Shown here: positions 43,148 to 51,549 of the stretch, one piece after another
How positions within the stretch are numbered: the first letter of the stretch is position 1
How the letters are laid out: each line of letters opens with the position of its first letter
Origin: Flavobacteriales bacterium
GTDB lineage: Bacteria; Bacteroidota; Bacteroidia; Flavobacteriales_G; Salibacteraceae
Length of the DNA: 64,000 nt
Direction of reading: 5' to 3'
Assembly (NCBI GenBank): GCA_013204105.1
Contig: JABMOM010000029.1
Span: 62,001-126,000 of the forward strand
Position numbers and translations under genes: made by a program
Notes under the pieces: generated by a model
What the model was told of the DNA's origin: nothing
Seen by the model: the letters and a program-made list of their open reading frames with translations, nothing else
Database searches by the model: none

Positions 43148-44607
43148 AGAAAATTGTCGTAGTCGGAAATCCTGCCCAGTGGCATATTGATGTTGAAAAT
43201 TGTGTTGTCATCTCATCCAAAGAGTATTTGACGAATCCGAGTTGGGCTGGCGAAAGGAATGCGCGGGTATTCAATATGTCCAACGAATACCGATATCAAT
43301 CCAAGGGATACTATGTGTCACTTATGGCAGAAGCTCGCGGACACAAACCAATTCCAAACGTTAAAAACATCCAAGACATCAAAGCGACAGAGATTGTCAA
43401 GAGTATATCAGATGAATTGGATGAACTCATCCAAAGGAGCTTCAAAGACATCAAATCCAGCGAGTTTGTTTTGAGTATTTATTTTGGGAAAAATCTCGCC
43501 AAACAATATGATAAGCTGAGCCGCGAGCTGCATCGTTTGTTTCGATCTCCCTTTATGCGCGCTCGCTTTTCATACAATGGCAAGAAATGGGTGATTTCAG
43601 GCCTAAAAACCATTCCCTTCAAGGAAATACCCGATCAGCATACCGACTTTGTGTGGGAATCTGCCACTGAATTCTTTCAACGACGTCGATTCACAGAACG
43701 CAAAGAGCTGCCCTATCAATTTGACTTAGCCATACTGGTCAATCCTGATGAAAAAGCTCCTCCATCTGATAAGAAAGCACTCCAAAAGTTTCAGGAAGCA
43801 GCGGAGAAGTTGGGGATGTATGTTGAGATGATTACAAAGGATGATTATTCTCGATTGGCCGAATTCGACGCCCTGTTTATTCGAGAAACCACGTCTGTCA
43901 ATCACTACACCTACAAATTTGCAAGACGGGCGCAAAGCGAGGGCATGGCCGTTATTGATGACCCGGACTCCATTCTAAAATGTGCCAACAAAGTGTTCCT
44001 CGCAGAATTGCTGAACCTCAATAAAATCCCAATGCCCAAAACGATTATCGTTCATCAAGACAATAAAAATGAAGTGGTTGAATCACTGGGATTCCCTTGT
44101 GTATTAAAGCTACCAGACTCGTCGTTTTCACAGGGAGTGTCAAAAGCCAAAAACTTAGGGGAATACCAAGAGAAAATTGCGGCATTACTTTCAGAATCAG
44201 ACCTTGTAATTGCCCAGGAATTCATGCCGAGCGACTATGATTGGCGCGTCGGCGTTTTAGAGAATCGCATCATATATGCTTGCAAATACTACATGGCCAA
44301 AGACCATTGGCAGATCTATAACTGGGATAGCAAGAATAAGGGCGACATCCAAGGTAACTTCGATACCCTTCCCATTGAGGATGTTCCCCCAGCCATTATT
44401 GAATTGGCTTTAAAGTCGACTGCGCTTATTGGCGACGGGCTTTATGGCGTTGATATCAAAGAGACCGCGGGCAATGTGGTGGTTATTGAGATCAACGACA
44501 ATCCGAATATCGACAGCGGTGTGGAAGATCGAGAAGCCGGAATCGAGCTCTATAGTTGGATCATAGCGAGTCTAAAACGTCGTATTCAAGTACAATTAAA
44601 ACAATGA
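43144..44607 (+). CDS. RimK-family ATP-grasp ligase with RLAN-like N-terminal domain
   Basis: 487 aa. N-terminal about 1-190: KIVVVGNPAQWHIDVENCVVISSKEYL and NEYRYQSKGYYVSLMAEARGHKPIPN, the RimK-like ATP-grasp N-terminal (RLAN) domain. About 195-290 is the pre-ATP-grasp part (DLAILVNPDEKAPPSDKKAL; DALFIRETTSVNHYTYKFARRA). The ATP-grasp core has PCVLKLPDSSFSQGV, AQEFMPSDYDWRVGVL and the Mg-binding VVVIEINDNPNIDSGVED. Such enzymes join an acyl-phosphate carboxylate to an amine, often glutamate. ATGA overlap with the peptidase gene and with the next ligase. Confidence 0.88.
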   Translation: MKKIVVVGNPAQWHIDVENCVVISSKEYLTNPSWAGERNARVFNMSNEYRYQSKGYYVSLMAEARGHKPIPNVKNIQDIKATEIVKSISDELDELIQRSFKDIKSSEFVLSIYFGKNLAKQYDKLSRELHRLFRSPFMRARFSYNGKKWVISGLKTIPFKEIPDQHTDFVWESATEFFQRRRFTERKELPYQFDLAILVNPDEKAPPSDKKALQKFQEAAEKLGMYVEMITKDDYSRLAEFDALFIRETTSVNHYTYKFARRAQSEGMAVIDDPDSILKCANKVFLAELLNLNKIPMPKTIIVHQDNKNEVVESLGFPCVLKLPDSSFSQGVSKAKNLGEYQEKIAALLSESDLVIAQEFMPSDYDWRVGVLENRIIYACKYYMAKDHWQIYNWDSKNKGDIQGNFDTLPIEDVPPAIIELALKSTALIGDGLYGVDIKETAGNVVVIEINDNPNIDSGVEDREAGIELYSWIIASLKRRIQVQLKQ

Positions 44608-45827
44608 GCTATCATCTTTTTGACGTTTATGGAGTAGAATTGGAATACATGATCGTGGACCAAACGACTCGAAAAATTCGTCCGATCGCCGATCAAATTT
44701 TCAAAGAAGCCACAGGGAGTTACATTGCAGATTATGAAAACGGTAATGTTGCTTGGAGCAATGAACTCGTTTCGCATGTCGTAGAAATTAAAACCAACGG
44801 CCCTGCTTCGACCATGAATGGTTTGGGAACAGATTTTCACCAGAATGTTTTAAAAATCAATTCCATTCTAGAAAAGCACAACGCGGTTTTGATGCCTGGT
44901 GGTGCCCATCCGACCGTAGATCCGCTCACTGAAACGCAAATCTGGCCTCACGAACACAACGAGGTATATGCGTTGTATAACAGAGTCTTCAATTGCAAAG
45001 GCCATGGCTGGAGTAACCTGCAGAGTACCCACATCAACTTACCCTTTACCGGAGATGAGGAATTTAAACGACTGCATGCCGCCATTCGGATACTGCTGCC
45101 TTTCATTCCAGCACTTTCAGCCAGCACCCCCTTTTTCGATGGAAAATTCAGTGGCTTCAAGAATATGCGCCTAGAATATTATCGAAAGAATCAAGCAAAG
45201 ATTCCCATCATAGCCGGCTTAGTGATACCCGAGCGTGTATTCAGCAAAGCGGACTACTATCAGACTATTTTTAACCCCATCAATCTAGCCATTAAACCCT
45301 ATGACAGCGAGGGAATTCTAGACCACCACTTCTTGAATAGCCGAGGTGCCATTGCCCGATTTGACCGGGGTGCCATTGAAATTCGAATCATTGATATTCA
45401 AGAATGTCCAAAAATGGACATTGCAATTCTCAACCTGATTGTTGCCGTCTTGAAACATCTTTGCGCTTTGCCTGAAAAGGAACAAAAGGTGATGCAAAGG
45501 CAATCTGAGCAGCTGCTTTCTTCTCACTTCTTAAAGGTGATAAAAGAGGGTGAAGATGCCTTGATAGACTATCCAGAATTGAATGAAATCTTAGGTCTAC
45601 CGATCGGCGAGCTCTTAGCCAAGGAGATTTGGGAAAGTTTGCTGAATCAACATCAGGAAGCAATGGATGAGAACTGTGTGAATTTGGTGGGTAGTATTCT
45701 GACGCACGGGACCTTAGCCTCAAGAATGGTCAAGTTCTGTGGGACCCATCCTACCCTGCCCCAAATTGACCTTCTGAATCAAAGGCTGATCACCTCGCTC
45801 GCGAACAACGAAATGTTTACGGCATGA
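44604..45827 (+). CDS. GCS2-type carboxylate-amine ligase (YbdK-like)
   Basis: 407 aa from MSYHLFDVYG (ATG overlapping the ATP-grasp stop). The frame is open 16 codons upstream but these overlap the ligase. GCS2 glutamate-cysteine ligase fold: LFDVYGVELEYMIVD (metal/ATP-binding Glu), VSHVVEIKTNGP, LMPGGAHPTVDPLTETQIWP, WSNLQSTHINLPF, and FDRGAIEIRIIDIQECPKMD. In YbdK-type enzymes it makes gamma-glutamyl or similar amide bonds; the partner amino acid is not visible. Confidence 0.85.
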   Translation: MSYHLFDVYGVELEYMIVDQTTRKIRPIADQIFKEATGSYIADYENGNVAWSNELVSHVVEIKTNGPASTMNGLGTDFHQNVLKINSILEKHNAVLMPGGAHPTVDPLTETQIWPHEHNEVYALYNRVFNCKGHGWSNLQSTHINLPFTGDEEFKRLHAAIRILLPFIPALSASTPFFDGKFSGFKNMRLEYYRKNQAKIPIIAGLVIPERVFSKADYYQTIFNPINLAIKPYDSEGILDHHFLNSRGAIARFDRGAIEIRIIDIQECPKMDIAILNLIVAVLKHLCALPEKEQKVMQRQSEQLLSSHFLKVIKEGEDALIDYPELNEILGLPIGELLAKEIWESLLNQHQEAMDENCVNLVGSILTHGTLASRMVKFCGTHPTLPQIDLLNQRLITSLANNEMFTA

Positions 45828-46498
45828 AACTCGTTTTGAGCTGCGAGCACTTCGACAATAAATTGCCAAAGCAATTTGCAGGACTATTTGGCACCAATCC
45901 ATCCATTCAAGCCTCACATCGGGCTTACGACATCGGAGCTGCTTTGCTCTTTGGTTCGCTCACACCTCTTTCCGATCATCATTTTACCTATGCCTATTCA
46001 AGGCTTTTGATTGAACCCAATCGTTCACTGCATCATCCAAGACTTTTCTCTGAGTTTTCTAAAACCCTTAGTCTAGATCAGAAAAGTGAGCTGATTGAAA
46101 AATTCTATAAACCCTACAGGAATCAAGTGGAGGCCTGCATAGGTAAAGTCATCGAATCGTCAGATTCAGTTTTGCACCTATCAGTGCACAGCTTCTCTCC
46201 TGACTTGAATGGCGAAGATCGAAACGCAGAAATCGGCTTGCTGTATGATCCGTCTCGAAGCTCAGAGAAGGAGTTTGCCAGGCGCTTTAAAAGGGCCATC
46301 ATGACCCTAGCTCCACATCTGAAGGTGCGGTATAACTATCCCTATTTAGGGAAAGCAGACGGATTCACTACTCACCTGCGAAAATCGTTTCCCAATGCGT
46401 ACAGTGGAATAGAATTGGAGGTGCGGAATGATGTCCTATCCACTGAAACTTGCGTCAGCATTCATAAGGCATTGAAGCAGGTAAAAGCTGCATTCTAA
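45824..46498 (+). CDS. N-formylglutamate amidohydrolase-like protein
   Basis: 224 aa. SCEHFDNKLP (Cys-Glu-His), SHRAYDIG, LIEPNR, LHLSVHSFSPDLNG and GIELEVRND correspond one-to-one with motifs of the paralogue at 216-884. Predicted zinc amidase that could release or trim an amide made by the two ligases next to it. ATG overlaps the ligase stop (ATGA); last gene in the coupled operon. Confidence 0.85.
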   Translation: MKLVLSCEHFDNKLPKQFAGLFGTNPSIQASHRAYDIGAALLFGSLTPLSDHHFTYAYSRLLIEPNRSLHHPRLFSEFSKTLSLDQKSELIEKFYKPYRNQVEACIGKVIESSDSVLHLSVHSFSPDLNGEDRNAEIGLLYDPSRSSEKEFARRFKRAIMTLAPHLKVRYNYPYLGKADGFTTHLRKSFPNAYSGIELEVRNDVLSTETCVSIHKALKQVKAAF

Positions 46499-46555
46499 GC
46501 CTCAGCTGAAGATAGATTTGAACCGAAAGAATGTCACCTAACACTATCTTGCGGC

Positions 46556-47908
46556 ATGAGCACGTTCGAAGACTTTAAGATCAAGAAGCAATTACTCAGC
46601 GCAATTGCTGAGTTAGGCTTTGAGAAACCAACTCCCATTCAAGAAGCTTCCTACTCCACTATCCTCGCTGGTCGTGACTTTGTAGGGATTGCGCAAACGG
46701 GTACCGGTAAAACCATTGCTTACCTGCTGCCTATCCTCCAAGATTTGAAATTTTCAGACCAACCCCAACCAAGGGTCTTGATCTTGGTTCCAACGCGAGA
46801 ACTGGTGATCCAAATCGTCAAGGAAATCGAAAAGCTGACCCCCTACATTAACTTGAGGGTGACGGGAGTCTATGGAGGTACCAACATCAACACACAAAAA
46901 AAGGCCGTTGCAGAAGGTCTAGATATCATCGTTGGCACTCCGAGACGGCTTTATGACCTTGCGCTTACCAACGTGTTGCGCCTCAACTCCATCAAAAAAC
47001 TCGTGATTGACGAAGTCGATATCATGCTTGACTTCGGGTATAAAACGCAGTTAAAAAACATCTTTGATCACTTGCCGGAAAAACGGCAAACCATTCTCTT
47101 TTCTGCTACGATGACCACCTATGTGGATGAAATGATCGATGGCTTTCTGGTGAATCCGATCAAAGAGACCATTTCTATCAGCGGTACGCCCTTGGATAGT
47201 ATCCGGCAGGAATCGTACGCTGTTCCTAATTTTTACACCAAGGTCAACTTGTTGAACCACCTTTTGAAGGATAAAGCAGTCTATGGCAATGTTTTGATTT
47301 TCGTTGCAACCAAGGTCAACGCAGATCGACTCGCAGAAACATTGGATTTTAAACATGAGATCTCTGTCATACACTCGAGTAAAGAGCAAAATCACCGGAC
47401 CCATTCTATTCAAAAATTCGTCGACGGCACGAGTAGGATTCTCATCGCCACAGATGTGATTGCCCGCGGCATCGACATAGAAAAAATTGCTGCGGTCATC
47501 AGTTTTGACACTCCCCTCTACCCCGAAAACTACATCCACCGCATCGGGCGAACCGGAAGAGCCGGGCAAGAAGGAAGGTCTATCCTTTTATACAACGAAA
47601 AGGAAGTTGCGTTGAAGCAAGATATTGAACGCCTGATGCAATACGATATTCCGCTCAGTCCATTTCCGGAAGAGGTGAAGATGAGTTCCCAACTCACCCC
47701 TGAGGAAAAACCCAAACCCTTGGTGCCAGAAGAACCGTCTGCTAAAGATGCAAAGAGCCAAGTGGGGGCTTCTTTTCACGAAAAGTCGGCCAAGAACAGC
47801 AAGGTGAAAGCGGAAAAAAAGAGTTACAAAACGATCTTAAAAGAGCGCTACAAAAAACCACTCCGACGTGGCGACAAGATTCAGAATATGAAGAAGAAAA
47901 AGAAGTGA
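46556..47908 (+). CDS. DEAD-box RNA helicase (RhlE-like)
   Basis: 450 aa. ATP-dependent RNA helicase: Q motif GFEKPTPIQ, Walker A AQTGTGKT, PTRELVIQ, SAT, ARGIDIE and HRIGRTGRAGQ. The Walker B box reads DEVD rather than DEAD. About 75 basic C-terminal residues (KKSYKTILKERYKKPLRRG) probably bind RNA. May aid ribosome assembly or mRNA decay in the cold. Confidence 0.93.
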   Translation: MSTFEDFKIKKQLLSAIAELGFEKPTPIQEASYSTILAGRDFVGIAQTGTGKTIAYLLPILQDLKFSDQPQPRVLILVPTRELVIQIVKEIEKLTPYINLRVTGVYGGTNINTQKKAVAEGLDIIVGTPRRLYDLALTNVLRLNSIKKLVIDEVDIMLDFGYKTQLKNIFDHLPEKRQTILFSATMTTYVDEMIDGFLVNPIKETISISGTPLDSIRQESYAVPNFYTKVNLLNHLLKDKAVYGNVLIFVATKVNADRLAETLDFKHEISVIHSSKEQNHRTHSIQKFVDGTSRILIATDVIARGIDIEKIAAVISFDTPLYPENYIHRIGRTGRAGQEGRSILLYNEKEVALKQDIERLMQYDIPLSPFPEEVKMSSQLTPEEKPKPLVPEEPSAKDAKSQVGASFHEKSAKNSKVKAEKKSYKTILKERYKKPLRRGDKIQNMKKKKK

Positions 47909-48489
47909 TTGAAATTCTAAACATCAGCAAGGGAGGATGTTCCAATCAGGAATTCGCTGTGAAGCAGGCATCAAACCGATCATATCTTGAAACTGTAAAA
48001 ACCCTTTCCCAACTCATCCTACTCACCACCCTACTGCTGCTCTACTTTTCATCTTGTAAGAAGAAGGGTTGTACCGACTGCAATGCAACGAACTATAACA
48101 TTGAAGCGGAAGAGGAAGATGCTTCTTGCGTATATGCCAACGAAGATTTGCTCGGTGTTTACTCGGTACAAGATTCCATCACAGGCCCGCCGACGTTGGA
48201 GTGGTACTTCTCGACCTATGACCTAGAGATATCTAAGTCCGAATGCGCGCCAAATCATTTGACGCTTACGAACTATGCCAATAAGAACAACACTTTCAGT
48301 GGTGCTCTCTTCAGCATTGATTGTCAGGTAATCAATGCTGTCATTACCATTCCAAAGCAAGACGTCAATGAAGACCATGTAAGAGAAAGCTCTGGCTATT
48401 TTTCGAATGATTCCATATCCTTCGAAATTGAATATGAAAATGCATTTGGTGAAGTATTTTACGGCAAATGCTTTGGTCGTAAAAAGTGA
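47905..48489 (+). CDS. Small lipoprotein, unknown function
   Basis: 194 aa from GTG at 47905, overlapping the helicase stop; a GTG at 47959 (MKQASNRSYL) gives a better lipoprotein signal, ending LLYFSSC. After the Cys comes KKKGCTDCNATNYNIEAEEEDASC, the Bacteroidota 'CTDxxAxNY..A..DDGSC' Cys motif that often starts secreted lipoproteins. The rest is beta-rich (LEWYFSTYDLEISKSEC; SIDCQVINAVITIP). Function unknown; start codon uncertain. Confidence 0.6.
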   Translation: MIEILNISKGGCSNQEFAVKQASNRSYLETVKTLSQLILLTTLLLLYFSSCKKKGCTDCNATNYNIEAEEEDASCVYANEDLLGVYSVQDSITGPPTLEWYFSTYDLEISKSECAPNHLTLTNYANKNNTFSGALFSIDCQVINAVITIPKQDVNEDHVRESSGYFSNDSISFEIEYENAFGEVFYGKCFGRKK

Positions 48490-48585
48490 ATTCACGGAGA
48501 AGACTGCGTCTTTCGAATCGGGCCAGCATTGTCCAAAGCTTCCTAAACCAAAAAGAGTAGCTTGCATTAAACACCCTATGAACGC

Positions 48586-49311
48586 ATGATCAATATCTTC
48601 CGAAAGCTTCGACAACGTCTCTTATCTGAGAATAAGTTTACCCGCTACTTACTCTACTCTATTGGCGAGATTGTACTTGTTGTCATCGGTATTTTGATCG
48701 CGCTGCAGATCAACAATTGGAACCAGGGTCGCTTGAATGCCAATAAGGAAGAAGTATACTTAGAGAACTTAGAGCGAGACTTAGAGAATCAGCTCATCTC
48801 GATTGACCTACAACTGGAGTACGAACAGAAATACATCACCCTAGGCACGGTCATTTTAGACAATTACTATGCGTCCGATGTCATTGCCTTCGATAGCACC
48901 TTGAGTGCGAGCTTATCCGTCTTGACCGAACGTAAAACCTTTGTCCGCACGGATCCAACCTTCGAAGACATGCTCTCCACTGGAAACATTGGACTGTTGA
49001 GGAACAACGGTATTCGCAATGCCTTAATCGAGTATTACCAAGAACTCGAGCGCGTTGAAAAGGTGCTCCAGAATAACAACACCCTCCACACAGATCAAGG
49101 CTACGGCAATGAAATCACCGATCTGGTCTTTGCAGGACCAACGGCAACAGACCGATTGGTGAACATCTCGATCGAATTACTCAAGGAGCCAGAACGTGAA
49201 ATGAAATTCGTCAACCTGGTTGTAAAACGAACTCACATTGCGGTGAATCACGTGAGGTTTATGACCGACTTGCGCGCAAAGACAAGTGAAATATTGGAAC
49301 GCTTGAGGTAG
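48586..49311 (+). CDS. DUF6090-like membrane protein
   Basis: 241 aa. MINIFRKLRQRLLSENKFTRYLLYSIGEIVLVVIGILIALQINNWNQ: the 'FRKxRQxLL.ENKFxxYLxYAxGEIxLVVxGILIALQINNWN' start is the hallmark of the DUF6090 family, with one transmembrane helix (about 23-42). The rest is helical and probably periplasmic. These genes frequently occur in tandem in Bacteroidota; only one here. Function unknown. Confidence 0.82.
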   Translation: MINIFRKLRQRLLSENKFTRYLLYSIGEIVLVVIGILIALQINNWNQGRLNANKEEVYLENLERDLENQLISIDLQLEYEQKYITLGTVILDNYYASDVIAFDSTLSASLSVLTERKTFVRTDPTFEDMLSTGNIGLLRNNGIRNALIEYYQELERVEKVLQNNNTLHTDQGYGNEITDLVFAGPTATDRLVNISIELLKEPEREMKFVNLVVKRTHIAVNHVRFMTDLRAKTSEILERLR

Positions 49312-49498
49312 GCTAAATCATATCCACACAAAGCAGAGTAAGCAACGGATTACAAGTTGCGAAACACCTCCTCATCGAGTCAATTTGAGGATATATACGG
49401 CCTGTCATCTTAAGCCAATTTGGAGAGAATTGGACGACACATTGTAACCAAATCACAAATGGACAGTCTAATGGTCAAACAACCAATTCCACTCCGTA

Positions 49499-50428
49499 AT
49501 GACACTCTTAGCTAAGACCAGTATGTTTCTTATGGGTTTGCTGCTGTTAGCCCTGCAACCCATCGCTCAACCAAATTTCCCGCAAAATCCGCAAGAAGCT
49601 GAAATCATTTACAGTGATCTTGTCCACTTTATTGACGCCTACGAAGAGCTGGCTGCGGATAAGGACACCATTGCGGTGCTTAACGCGCTTTATTTTGACC
49701 GTGGATCAGCGGGCCTCAAGGAGTTTATTAGCCGTCATCAACTGAGTCCAGAGATGATGAAAGAGGCCATGGCTGCAGACCCAGAGCGATATGCTCTTCT
49801 CCCTGACTTCCTGATCAACATCCATGAAGTAGAAGCGCTTTACCACGAACTCATGATCGAGTACGGCAAAGTGATGCCCGAGGCAATGTATCCTCCTACC
49901 TACCTCTTGGTAGGAGCCAACCGAGGCATTGGTCAAGCTTCACTGGTAGGGCAACTAGTCACCGTAACCCGACCGGTTGACAGCATGGAGAAACTTAAAA
50001 AATTGATGGTGCATGAATTGTCACACTTTCAACAGGCCATGGCTATGGGTGGTCAAAATTATGTGGCGCTTTACGCAGCACCTGACAATATGCTCGGTCT
50101 ATGTCTCCGAGAAGGAGGGGCAGAATTCATTGCATACCTGGCTGTAAATGACGTCACCCAGCGCTCAAGTCTCGATTACTTGGAGAATAATGAGGATCGG
50201 TTGAAAGACCAATTCTTGCAGGACTTAGAAACGCAGAACAAAGATTTTTGGCTCTGGGAATCACTGGAACAAAGCGAACACCCCAGCCTCCTCGGATATG
50301 CTATGGGTTTCAAGGTTTGCAAACATTACTACGATCAATCATCCGACAAAACCTTCGCCATGCAGCAAATCTTGAAGATGGAGGATGCGGAGGCATTTCT
50401 TTCCTCCAGCGGCTATTTTGAAAGATAG
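49499..50428 (+). CDS. Putative secreted zinc peptidase (DUF2268/GldB-like)
   Basis: 309 aa. Signal peptide (MTLLAKTSMFLMGLLLLALQ, cut near PIAQ). A zinc motif LMVHELSHFQQ (H-E-x-x-H) lies at about residue 174-178, and REGGAEFIAYLA downstream supplies the third Glu ligand, the pattern of gluzincin-type DUF2268/GldB-like proteins. The last 30 residues (FAMQQILKMEDAEAFLSSSGYFE) are the family's usual C-terminal helix. Substrate unknown; the fold is shared with GldB but the gliding cluster is not here. Confidence 0.75.
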   Translation: MTLLAKTSMFLMGLLLLALQPIAQPNFPQNPQEAEIIYSDLVHFIDAYEELAADKDTIAVLNALYFDRGSAGLKEFISRHQLSPEMMKEAMAADPERYALLPDFLINIHEVEALYHELMIEYGKVMPEAMYPPTYLLVGANRGIGQASLVGQLVTVTRPVDSMEKLKKLMVHELSHFQQAMAMGGQNYVALYAAPDNMLGLCLREGGAEFIAYLAVNDVTQRSSLDYLENNEDRLKDQFLQDLETQNKDFWLWESLEQSEHPSLLGYAMGFKVCKHYYDQSSDKTFAMQQILKMEDAEAFLSSSGYFER

Positions 50429-50429
50429 C

Positions 50430-50690
50430 CATCAAGGGTCCGAAGTCGCCATGGTTTTGCGTTCAGGCAGCTCAGGGTCACATGCTAATATCCATGGACT
50501 TGGACTCATCTGGAACGAATTCCTTCAGCTGGATAAATTCCATGTCTCCGCCCGGTTAGACCTGTGGGATCAGGACTTGTTTGACAAAGGATTATCGGGT
50601 GAAGCGTGGACAGACATTAAAATTTCGGACGGGGTTAACCTTGCTGTCGGGCTTCAGCTGTACACTGCTATTGAGCTTCAATGGGTGTAA
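50430..50690 (+). pseudogene. Possible remnant of an outer-membrane beta-strand domain
   Basis: In one frame after the peptidase gene the sequence reads HANIHGLGLIWNEFLQLDK, HVSARLDLWDQDLF and EAWTDIKISDGVNLAVGLQ, with alternating hydrophobic residues typical of a beta-barrel C-terminus, ending at a stop at 50688. There is no start codon suited to a full protein. It may be a truncated gene or chance. Confidence 0.2.
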
Positions 50691-50730
50691 ACATCATCCA
50701 CCTTGAATTTTGTTTGGAAAGAGAATAGCT

Positions 50731-50767
50731 AAAAGGCCTGGCTGCAATATTCGTGCAGCCAAGCCTT
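50731..50767 (-). terminator. Stem-loop between convergent genes
   Basis: Arms AAGGCCTGGCTGC (50733-50745) and GCAGCCAAGCCTT (50755-50767) pair over 12 of 13 positions with a 9-base loop; a short T run follows on the minus strand. Likely terminator of the outer-membrane protein gene; it may also act on + transcripts. Confidence 0.75.
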
Positions 50768-50789
50768 CAAATGTCGACAGTTACTCCCC

Positions 50790-51422
50790 TTATAACTTCA
50801 CCGAGAGTCCTCCATGCACGAAGGCTCCGCCAAAGAATCCAATATCCGCGTTTAGTCCAATATTGTCAGTTACGAAAAATCGAAATCCAACCGCCGTGCG
50901 GAAGGCAACTGGAATTACGTTCGTGGATTCTTCCGTGGAAAAAGGATCATCAAATGTTCTCTTCACACTTTTGTATCCGACAGAATTCGCCCAATTCATG
51001 TTGAATCGTTCCGTCCTTAAAAACTCCCAGCTGAACCGCGCCATAGCCCTGATCCTGACTACGTCATAAGTAGCCTCATAAGGTTCGCCCGTAATCAAGT
51101 CATAACTCGTCCATGAAGCCCCTCTTGTGGCATAATGAGCATCCAAGCCGATCCCAAACGCATCCGTCACCATGTATTGAGCTCTCAGACCGATGGGACC
51201 CAAAAAAGATGTCTGCCCGTTTTCATTTTCTGCCAATAGCCTTGCAGCAAGTCCTGGGCCAGCAGGCCCGTAATACAAATCAAAAATTACGTTTCCTTTC
51301 TTTACACATTTTACCTCTTCTTCTTCAGCCTGCCCTTCAGCTTGTGGTTGCGTCTCTAAGGATTGCGCGAAACCATTAGCCGCGAAAATGGATATGCCTA
51401 TTATGAGAAATACTTTTTTCAT
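50790..51422 (-). CDS. Outer-membrane beta-barrel protein
   Basis: 210 aa. Signal peptide ending ANGFAQ, an acidic linker (QAEGQAEEEEVKC), then about eight amphipathic strands: VIFDLYYGPAGPG, TSFLGPIGLRAQYMVTDAFGIGLDAHYATRG, YDVVRIRAMARFSWEFL, FNMNWANSVGYKS, VIPVAFRTAVGFRFFVTDNIGLNADIGFFGGAFVHGGLSVKL, ending in the aromatic/Leu barrel terminus. Small OmpA/PorT-like barrel; function unknown. Confidence 0.8.
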   Translation of the reverse strand: MKKVFLIIGISIFAANGFAQSLETQPQAEGQAEEEEVKCVKKGNVIFDLYYGPAGPGLAARLLAENENGQTSFLGPIGLRAQYMVTDAFGIGLDAHYATRGASWTSYDLITGEPYEATYDVVRIRAMARFSWEFLRTERFNMNWANSVGYKSVKRTFDDPFSTEESTNVIPVAFRTAVGFRFFVTDNIGLNADIGFFGGAFVHGGLSVKL

Positions 51423-51549
51423 TCTAAATCAGTGTTATTGAGTGATGAATTTTCATGGGCAAAGATCAGCTCCTTGTGCTTTGCTTGAACCACAAGTAAA
51501 ACAAAAAATAGGCTGTCAAGTCCCATTTTTTTCAACGTGAACTGCTGGT

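Noticed and set aside
49312-49498. Palindrome CCAATT..AATTGG (49415-49433) as a regulatory site
   Set aside because: Arms are short (6 bp) and AT-rich; chance occurrence cannot be excluded.
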